10,519 bases of DNA from Lachnospiraceae bacterium. Lineage in GTDB: Bacteria > Bacillota > Clostridia > Lachnospirales > Anaerotignaceae. How positions within the stretch are numbered: position 1 is the first letter of the stretch; each line of letters begins with the position of its first letter. Position numbers and translations under genes: made by a program. The notes beneath the pieces are model-generated. The model was not told the origin of the DNA and did not search any database. It saw only the letters and a program-made list of their open reading frames with translations. Shown here in pieces: positions 6,479-10,519 of this stretch. The stretch lies in NCBI GenBank assembly GCA_028695945.1, contig JAQVIB010000053.1:1-10519 (forward strand), written 5' to 3'.

Positions 6479-7138
6479 TTATTTACTTAAAACCACCGTT
6501 TTGCTTATGCTGTCGTAATTAACCTGAACTCCAAGCAATCCGCACAAATCCCGAATAGTAACATAGTTGGTTCCTTCCACATTGAATCCCTTAATGGCTT
6601 TTGTAACACCATTAACATTAATTTTTACATCAACCTTATCCATTTCTTCCGCCTCCAATCTCCTTTTAAATTCCGTCCACTGTGCTATATCCCTTACAAA
6701 AGGCTCTGGGCACTTTTTGCCTGTAACGTCATAATGCCTTAGCACATTTGCTATTGTCACATGGTGTTTTTTCATTAATTCCTTCACTAATTCAACCGCA
6801 TTGCTAACGGTCTTTTCTTTTATGTAGTAATTCCCGGTTAAATCCTTTTTGCTGCACATTTCAACGGAAATACTGTTGTTGTTTCTGCACACCCTGTGAA
6901 TATAACTGCTTGCCCCAACCGACCATGCTGTGTCACCGTCCGCCACAGATTGGTAAACACCGTTTTCATCTACAAAATAGTGTGCCGAAGCGTTTCGCCC
7001 CAAGGTTGCAAAATATTTGCAGTTTCCTTTTGCTGTGTCTCCATCATTGGCGGTGTAATGTAAAACAATAAATTTAACACTTTCCTTTCTGCCTTTTGTG
7101 TAGTTATCACTGCTGGCAGGGAATATTTTTTTCTCCAT
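6479..7138 (-). CDS. Phage endolysin: N-acetylmuramoyl-L-alanine amidase with C-terminal stalk-type domain
   Basis: A 219-residue peptidoglycan hydrolase that cuts the bond between N-acetylmuramic acid and L-alanine to release phage. The ATG at 7138 is chosen because GGAGGT lies just before it; an upstream in-frame start adds 11 residues without such a site. The Amidase_2 (T7 lysozyme-like) domain spans about 20-150: FIVLHYTA (His27), SAHYFVDENG, NSISVEMC, and RHYDVTGKKCPEP with His135 and Cys143. These match the zinc ligands His17, His122 and Cys130 of T7 lysozyme, and Lys141 matches its catalytic Lys128. There is no signal peptide, so a holin should release it. Residues 168-219 (VNGVTKAIKGF, then YVTIRDLCGLLGVQVNYD) resemble the copper amine oxidase N-like domain, placed where a wall-binding domain normally sits. 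It is last in the lysis cassette. Confidence 0.93.
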   Translation of the reverse strand: MEKKIFPASSDNYTKGRKESVKFIVLHYTANDGDTAKGNCKYFATLGRNASAHYFVDENGVYQSVADGDTAWSVGASSYIHRVCRNNNSISVEMCSKKDLTGNYYIKEKTVSNAVELVKELMKKHHVTIANVLRHYDVTGKKCPEPFVRDIAQWTEFKRRLEAEEMDKVDVKINVNGVTKAIKGFNVEGTNYVTIRDLCGLLGVQVNYDSISKTVVLSK

Positions 7139-7160
7139 GATTACCTCCATTTCGTCAATT

Positions 7161-7182
7161 AAAAAAAGCACCCTTAGCGGTG
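7161..7182 (-). terminator. Weak terminator-like hairpin before the endolysin
   Basis: On the minus strand CACC (7182-7179) pairs with GGTG (7172-7169) around a six-base loop, followed by C and seven T residues. The stem is only four pairs, so it is probably a partial terminator or chance. It lies 22 bases ahead of the endolysin start, and might lower or delay endolysin expression relative to the holin genes. Confidence 0.3.
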
Positions 7183-7195
7183 GAATAAAAAAATA

Positions 7196-7432
7196 TTATT
7201 TTGTTTCTTCTTTAGCTGTTTGTGAAGTTGAATTGTCAACGTCCTCCGTTAACCCGTTGGCAATAAGATAACCCACTACAGACCCTAACGCACCAATAAT
7301 AGCCGTAACCTGTACAATGGTGTTGCTGTCGCACTGCATAAATGCCATAATGGAAGTTGCCAACCCTGCTAATGCCACCCAAAACTTACGGCTTGTAACT
7401 TTAATTGCAAATATATCCCAACTGAATTTCAT
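7196..7432 (-). CDS. Small phage holin-like membrane protein
   Basis: A 78-residue protein with two membrane helices: about 18-33 (WVALAGLATSIMAFMQ) and 38-58 (TIVQVTAIIGALGSVVGYLIA). The C-terminal tail is hydrophilic and acidic (60-78, ending KEETK). The layout and position fit the small holin or accessory membrane proteins often found beside phage endolysins in Firmicutes. Its ATG overlaps the TGA of the preceding holin gene by four bases (ATGA), so translation is probably coupled. The endolysin follows after 57 bases. It may be the second holin, an antiholin, or a membrane partner; the sequence does not decide which. Confidence 0.75.
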   Translation of the reverse strand: MKFSWDIFAIKVTSRKFWVALAGLATSIMAFMQCDSNTIVQVTAIIGALGSVVGYLIANGLTEDVDNSTSQTAKEETK

Positions 7433-7920
7433 TTATCATCATGCTCCTTGTAATCATCTGTATATTCACTCATTTTCTTTTCCACTGCACTTTTAAAAAT
7501 CTTTAAACCGCCTACTCCTGCATCATTTAAGTTTTCAAGTATAGATAATAAATCCCTTAAAAACATAAGGGTGTAAACCAATTGTGTAAACCAAATGGCA
7601 ATTATATCAATCACCGTAAGCCTGTATGCACAACCGCAAATTATTAGCATTATGCCATATACCAATAGCTTGTCGGTAGTTCCTCTTGCAAAGGCACTGC
7701 TGGAAATTTTGTGGGTAACCAAAGCTGCCTTAATTCCGCCACCTTGTCTGGAAAGCGAAAATAATTTTGTTCCTAAGTCCAAAATCATAATCACTAAAAC
7801 TGCTGCCGCACCATAAAAATACTGCCTTTGCGGAAATAAAAACTTATATAAAAATGTTCCTAACCCTGAAACTAAAAATAATAAATCTACTTGAAATAAC
7901 TTTTTTAAATATTGCTCCAT
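7429..7920 (-). CDS. Phage holin, TcdE/phage_holin_4 family
   Basis: A 163-residue membrane protein that would open the cytoplasmic membrane at the end of phage growth and let the endolysin out. The start at 7920 is chosen because TAAGGAG lies just upstream; a GTG 51 bases earlier has no such site. Hydrophobic segments lie at about 10-29, 34-50 and 85-120. The ending LRDLLSILENLNDAGVGGLK (121-140) is a hallmark of the Phage_holin_4_1/TcdE family, and the tail is charged (SEYTDDYKEHDDK). It is the first gene of the lysis cassette and overlaps the next gene by four bases. Tail gene transcription appears to end at 8592-8626, so the cassette probably has its own promoter in 7921-8062. Confidence 0.88.
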   Translation of the reverse strand: MEQYLKKLFQVDLLFLVSGLGTFLYKFLFPQRQYFYGAAAVLVIMILDLGTKLFSLSRQGGGIKAALVTHKISSSAFARGTTDKLLVYGIMLIICGCAYRLTVIDIIAIWFTQLVYTLMFLRDLLSILENLNDAGVGGLKIFKSAVEKKMSEYTDDYKEHDDK

Positions 7921-7991
7921 AATTCTCCTTACTAAACTATAAAATAGCTTTGTTTTAATACAATCTTTCACATATCCAATAAACTAATATA

Positions 7992-8020
7992 TGTATACAA
8001 CGGTACATTTTCTTTTACAA
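7992..8020 (-). promoter_or_regulatory. Weak candidate promoter for the lysis cassette
   Basis: On the minus strand TTGTAA (8020-8015), a 17-base spacer and TATACA (7997-7992) give four of six matches in each element. Position is right, 72 bases ahead of the holin start, and a separate promoter is needed if the terminator at 8592-8626 works. The match itself is weak. Confidence 0.25.
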
Positions 8021-8031
8021 AACATACATTA
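8005..8031 (+). promoter_or_regulatory. Sigma-K-like promoter for the proline-rich gene
   Basis: AC (8005-8006), 16 bases, then CATACATTA (8023-8031) fits the Bacillus sigma-K pattern AC-N16-CATANNNTA exactly. Transcription would start near 8038, leaving about 25 bases before the ATG, with the AAAGGA ribosome binding site at 8050-8055. Sigma K is the late mother-cell sporulation factor. The pattern is short, so chance is possible, but spacing and position all agree. Confidence 0.5.
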
Positions 8032-8062
8032 AAATAAACACTGTTTTTGAAAGGAATATATC

Positions 8063-8593
8063 ATGGATAACGAAAATTTCACTAGCTCTAATTCTGAAAA
8101 CCTTGAATACAAAGAATTAGAATTATCAAATAACAATCCTTCTAATGAAGACCTCTATCTTTCACAAATACCCTTAATTCCTCCTGGTCAACTTATCCGT
8201 CCAGGACTTCCTTGCATTCCTGGATTGCTTGTTCCGCCAACACGACCTTCACGACCTTCACAACCACAACAGCAACAACCGTTAAGGCGACCACCAACCA
8301 CGCCACCTCCTTACACAACACCACAATTGCCAAGAGGAATGGTTCTGCCAACCCCAGACTCACGGGAATTTAATGTGCAATACGGAAATTTTTTAAGAAC
8401 CAACAATTTTGGTCGTAAGTTTAGAAGTTGCCTTAACCGTTTTACTTTTATTTGGACGTGGTATGGCAGAACTTTTTGGTTCTACCCAATTTTTGTTAAT
8501 CCTTGGTCTGTAGAAGGGTTTGTTTGGAATAGAGGCCGTTGGATTTATAACAGCATCCCTCTTAACAGCATTTTCTTTTATAGCTGTTTCTAA
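8063..8593 (+). CDS. Proline- and tryptophan-rich protein, reversed within the phage late region
   Basis: A 176-residue protein of no family I can name with certainty. The ATG follows GAAAGGA. It has three parts: an acidic, Asn/Ser-rich N terminus (1-34), a proline-rich stretch (36-100, e.g. RPSRPSQPQQQQPLRRPP), and an aromatic, basic C-terminal part (103-176) with six Trp (131, 133, 139, 148, 155, 160), many Phe and Tyr, two Cys (123, 175) and the ending YSCF. There is no signal peptide or clear membrane helix. Its C-terminal part resembles an aromatic module I associate with clostridial low-complexity proteins, but this is from memory. It is the only plus-strand gene among the phage genes, lies between tail and lysis blocks, and has a sigma-K-like promoter. 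A moron-type gene for a spore surface protein is a reasonable guess. Confidence 0.7.
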   Translation: MDNENFTSSNSENLEYKELELSNNNPSNEDLYLSQIPLIPPGQLIRPGLPCIPGLLVPPTRPSRPSQPQQQQPLRRPPTTPPPYTTPQLPRGMVLPTPDSREFNVQYGNFLRTNNFGRKFRSCLNRFTFIWTWYGRTFWFYPIFVNPWSVEGFVWNRGRWIYNSIPLNSIFFYSCF

Positions 8594-8626
8594 AAAATTG
8601 CCTTAATGTTTATACCATTAATGCAA
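8592..8626 (-). terminator. Terminator at the end of the phage tail operon
   Basis: On the minus strand TTGCATTAATG (8626-8616) pairs with CATTAAGGCAA (8608-8598) with one mismatch around a seven-base loop, followed by TTTTTTAG. The stop codon of the XkdX-like gene lies at the loop (8610-8612), and the T-run overlaps the stop codon of the convergent plus-strand gene. It acts on the minus strand only; the plus side has no U-run. Confidence 0.65.
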
Positions 8627-8750
8627 CAAGTTGGACGTATTGCTCTTGGGTAATTCTACTAGCCATTAAAAATACATCCAACTTGTTCTGCATATCTTCC
8701 TTTATATATGCACCATTTTCAATCAGTTTTTTAATTCTTGTAAACGTCAT
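8610..8750 (-). CDS. XkdX-like phage mini-protein
   Basis: A 46-residue protein with a strong AAGGAGG site ahead of its ATG at 8750. It reads MTFTRIKKLIENGAYIKEDM and later ASRITQEQYVQLVALMV. The pattern of a short start helix, a Y-x-K-E-D-M step and an ITxEQY helix matches the small XkdX-type proteins that Firmicute prophages carry between the tail fibre and lysis genes. Their role is not established. It lies 13 bases after the preceding tail gene, the last gene of the tail operon. A 17-base inverted repeat inside the coding sequence and a terminator at its end are listed separately. The family call rests on a short pattern and position. Confidence 0.7.
   Translation of the reverse strand: MTFTRIKKLIENGAYIKEDMQNKLDVFLMASRITQEQYVQLVALMV
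8625..8687. repeat. 17-base inverted repeat within the XkdX-like gene
   Basis: AACAAGTTGGACGTATT (8625-8641) and AATACATCCAACTTGTT (8671-8687) are inverted copies with one mismatch, separated by 29 bases. In the minus-strand mRNA the mismatch becomes a U-G pair, so all 17 positions can pair; in a plus-strand transcript it would be C-A. No U-run follows on either strand. It lies next to the tail terminator and fully inside coding sequence. Confidence 0.9.
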
Positions 8751-8763
8751 TTTCTTCTCCTCC

Positions 8764-9018
8764 TTAACCTTCCATGTCTGCCAAACATACTAAATATTCA
8801 ATGTTTAATGCTGTTTCCAATGCTGTTTTTTCCTGTTCTGTCAGCACTTGTGCAATAGGCTCTGGGGTACATTCCACCCATTTACCATCAACATACTTCT
8901 TGTTGTTAAGGTCGAAATCTTCCGCAATAGCAATCATGTTTTTAGCTATAACTTCACCGCTTAAATAGCTGTCACTAACAACAATACCCTCTTCGTTTAT
9001 CTGTGCATATCTAAACAT
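8764..9018 (-). CDS. Phage tail-fibre-associated small protein
   Basis: An 84-residue protein. The ATG at 9018 is chosen because AAGGGG lies eight bases upstream; the in-frame GTG at 9027 overlaps that site. It begins MFRYAQINEEGIVVSDSYLS, a form common in short proteins found after tail fibre genes in Firmicute prophages, continues with MIAIAEDFDLNNKKYVDGKW, and ends in a helix-rich part (ALETALNIEYLVCLADMEG). Such proteins may be fibre parts or chaperones, but their function is not firmly known. It starts 12 bases after the preceding fibre-type gene and is followed closely by the XkdX-like gene, so it belongs to the tail operon. Confidence 0.75.
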   Translation of the reverse strand: MFRYAQINEEGIVVSDSYLSGEVIAKNMIAIAEDFDLNNKKYVDGKWVECTPEPIAQVLTEQEKTALETALNIEYLVCLADMEG

Positions 9019-9030
9019 TAAATTCACCCC

Positions 9031-9573
9031 TTAATAAAATTCCACAACTTGAATAGAAGCCCTTCCCAATTCAGTGAGGGTTACATAATTAGCCGCCAAA
9101 CCCTCCATATAAGGAACTTTTAAACCAGAACCACTATCATAACCGCCACTTATTAAAACAATAGTTTTACTTGGGTTAACTGTTGCAATATATAATGTTC
9201 TATCACCATAACTTACATGTAACCTTTGTATGCTTTTAATAATAAATACGCCACCTGCTAAACTTGTTTTTATAGCATTCAATCCGTAGCTTCCATCATT
9301 TAAAAGGTTAACCGATGATTGACTTGTACTTTGCATGTAATTTAACCATGCTCCTAACGTATTTCCGTCTGGTGTATTTAATGTTGTTTGAATACTGTCA
9401 AGCTTTGTTGCCCTTGCCGCCGTCCACACACTTGTAAACCAGGAAATTAACCCTTTAATTCCTGCAAAAATCGTTGTTGGTGTATTGCTTGCAGTATCAC
9501 TGGATGTACCAACTTTTGTATTAACTCCTTGCACACTTGCCTCTTTTGCCACATCAATATTTACCTGTGCCAT
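9031..9573 (-). CDS. Phage tail fibre / receptor-binding-type protein
   Basis: A 180-residue structural protein, probably exposed at the tail tip. The ATG at 9573 follows AGAGGTG. The N-terminal half has a low-complexity Ser/Thr region (SVQGVNTKVGTSSDTASNTP, 13-32) and an amphipathic segment with WTAARATKLDSI (50-61), typical of fibre shafts. The C-terminal part (111-180) has IIKSIQRLHVSY, VNPSKTIVLISGG and the ending IQVVEFY. This is a module I recognise as recurrent at the tips of Firmicute phage tail proteins. It follows the 86-residue fibre gene by 15 bases in the tail operon. It is short for a receptor-binding fibre. Host receptor and exact position on the particle are unknown. Confidence 0.78.
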   Translation of the reverse strand: MAQVNIDVAKEASVQGVNTKVGTSSDTASNTPTTIFAGIKGLISWFTSVWTAARATKLDSIQTTLNTPDGNTLGAWLNYMQSTSQSSVNLLNDGSYGLNAIKTSLAGGVFIIKSIQRLHVSYGDRTLYIATVNPSKTIVLISGGYDSGSGLKVPYMEGLAANYVTLTELGRASIQVVEFY

Positions 9574-9588
9574 TTCTCATCACCTCTT

Positions 9589-9849
9589 CTATAATCCATT
9601 GTCATAGGTCACCCTAAGACCGCCGTTGTAGATACTGAATTTAATTCCGCTGTCCTCAATTCCGCCGTCAGCCGTAAACCGAGGCATATTTCCAACTTTT
9701 GCCCCTGTCACCTTTGCCATACCAGAACCTGCGGCGGCTTTTATTTCCCTGTCAATTATGTCTGCATTGTCGTTTAAATCCTGCACGTTAATAAAATCCG
9801 TACCCTCTGGCTTTTTTAAATTGTAATTGCTTGTGTAACTAGCCAACAT
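9589..9849 (-). CDS. Short phage tail fibre N-terminal-type protein
   Basis: An 86-residue protein opening MLASYTSNYNLKKPEGTDFI and continuing NVQDLNDNADIIDREIKAA. This is the standard N-terminal attachment segment of tail fibres in contractile-tailed Firmicute phages. In many phages it begins a fibre of several hundred residues; here it stops after a short beta-type ending (FSIYNGGLRVTYDNGL). It may be a separate adaptor between baseplate and fibre. The end reads as complete and the next gene has its own start and ribosome binding site, so a recent frameshift is not obvious. Its start overlaps the end of the gp48-like gene by 11 bases, with the ribosome binding site (GAGGTG) inside that gene. 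Confidence 0.8.
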   Translation of the reverse strand: MLASYTSNYNLKKPEGTDFINVQDLNDNADIIDREIKAAAGSGMAKVTGAKVGNMPRFTADGGIEDSGIKFSIYNGGLRVTYDNGL

Positions 9850-10384
9850 TTATCACCTCTTCCCTTAAATCTTTCCACATAATACTCTTTGCACTGCCCC
9901 ATGTAAGCCCTGTTACCATATGCCATTGGTTGTACATCAGCTCTACACCTAACAACATGTTCATAGGAGCAACCCTTTCCAATAATTCCGAAACAGCATC
10001 TTTATTTTTCTTGCTAGTAAGGGCAACTTTTACTTTTAATGTGAAATCACCGTTGTTAATCTCCAAAACATAACCGCCCGCACCGCATAAAGTGGTAAGC
10101 AATTCATTCAACTTAGGAACCGTATAAGGTACATCTTCGTTGTATTTCGCCAATAGCCTAAACCTTCGTTCCTCCAAGGTATCTGTTGCCTTTGAGGCAA
10201 TGCCCACAATTTTCTCAAGCCTAGCCACACCGTAGTTTTTAGCAGTGCTGATAAACTGTTGGTCTAAAACGTCCTCAACAGCATTATATATCAGTTCCAT
10301 TTCAGGATTTTCACCGACCGCCAGTCCTTGAAAGTCTCTTACTTCCTTTAAAATATCAGGATAATAGCTTTCAATCTCTGCCAC
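9839..10384 (-). CDS. Mu gp48 / YmfQ-like phage baseplate protein
   Basis: A 181-residue protein of the contractile-tail baseplate, family of phage Mu gp48 and Bacillus YmfQ/XkdU. The start is GTG at 10384 (AAGGG nine bases upstream), overlapping the end of the baseplate J gene by 14 bases. Family features are an N-terminal helix region (YYPDILKEVRDFQGLAVGEN), GVARLEKIVGI followed by TLEERRFRLLAKYNEDVPYT (about 93-112), and a C-terminal beta-rich half with LKVKVALTSKKNKDAVSELL and RVAPMNMLLGVELMYNQW. Length is normal for the group. In these phages the protein sits at the baseplate rim with J and helps to attach fibres. Overlaps on both sides show tight coupling in the tail operon. Confidence 0.9.
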   Translation of the reverse strand: MAEIESYYPDILKEVRDFQGLAVGENPEMELIYNAVEDVLDQQFISTAKNYGVARLEKIVGIASKATDTLEERRFRLLAKYNEDVPYTVPKLNELLTTLCGAGGYVLEINNGDFTLKVKVALTSKKNKDAVSELLERVAPMNMLLGVELMYNQWHMVTGLTWGSAKSIMWKDLREEVINVG

Positions 10385-10519
10385 TGATATTCGCCCTTAC
10401 TGCAATTGAATTTCTATCCACAGTATAGTTTGAAGAACTTCCATTAATAGTGGTATCATAAATATCAACTACACCCTCTAAATCCAACAACCTTGATTCT
10501 ATCTGCGAAATTCTAACAA
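10371..10519 (-). CDS. Baseplate J-like protein (C-terminal end, cut by window edge)
   Basis: The last 49 residues of a baseplate J (Mu gp47, XkdT) protein, a wedge component of contractile phage tails. The visible part reads VRISQIESRLLDLEGVVDIY, then DTTINGSSSNYTVDRNSIAV and RANISGRD before the TGA at 10373-10371. The pattern of a helix ending in LEGVVDI followed by a short beta region is typical of the J C terminus. It overlaps the next gene by 14 bases. The start lies beyond the window, so total length and the Baseplate_J core are not seen; the call rests on this tail and on the gp48-like neighbour. Confidence 0.85.
   Translation of the reverse strand, partial: VRISQIESRLLDLEGVVDIYDTTINGSSSNYTVDRNSIAVRANISGRD

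Noticed and set aside
1..10519. tRNA, rRNA, CRISPR array, insertion sequence, integrase or att site
   Set aside because: Read through by eye on both strands; no cloverleaf, regular spaced repeat, transposase or integrase pattern was found.

Overview
The window looks like the chromosome of an AT-rich, spore-forming Firmicute, most likely a gut-type Clostridium or Lachnospiraceae relative. The evidence is strong AGGAGG-type ribosome binding sites, a CotF-like spore coat gene, a Gram-positive lipoprotein-type LivJ, and sporulation-like promoter motifs. No species can be named from the sequence. Nearly everything reads on the minus strand; two isolated genes read on the plus strand.

Left part (1-1906): the start of a branched-chain amino acid ABC transporter operon. 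livJ (substrate-binding lipoprotein) comes first, then livH (permease, cut by the window edge). A stable hairpin lies between them. The region ahead of livJ holds a promoter-like sequence and, between it and the gene, a complete intrinsic terminator. That terminator is either the end of the serpin transcript or an attenuator of liv.

Middle part (2042-5720): a tightly spaced minus-strand gene set. Two unrecognised small membrane proteins are followed by two tandem secreted serpins. Each serpin has a signal peptide, an N-terminal copper-amine-oxidase-N-like (stalk-type) domain and a full serpin domain with an inhibitory-type hinge. The two paralogues align without gaps except for a 7-residue tandem duplication and the reactive-centre loop, which is also where they differ most. 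They look like a pair of surface protease inhibitors with different targets.

Next comes a divergent plus-strand gene (5951-6418) for a CotF/ferritin-like spore coat protein, ended by a perfect bidirectional terminator shared with the phage genes.

Right part (6479-10519): the late end of a contractile-tailed prophage or phage-tail-like particle, read right to left. It runs baseplate J, Mu gp48/YmfQ-like protein, three short tail-fibre-type proteins, an XkdX-like mini-protein and a terminator. A lysis cassette follows (holin, second small membrane protein, zinc amidase endolysin). Between tail and lysis genes sits a reversed, proline- and tryptophan-rich gene with a good sigma-K-like promoter, probably a sporulation-time passenger (moron-type) gene. 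The endolysin carries the same kind of C-terminal stalk domain that the serpins carry at their N terminus, a possible link in wall targeting. No integrase, att site, tRNA, rRNA, CRISPR array or insertion sequence was seen.
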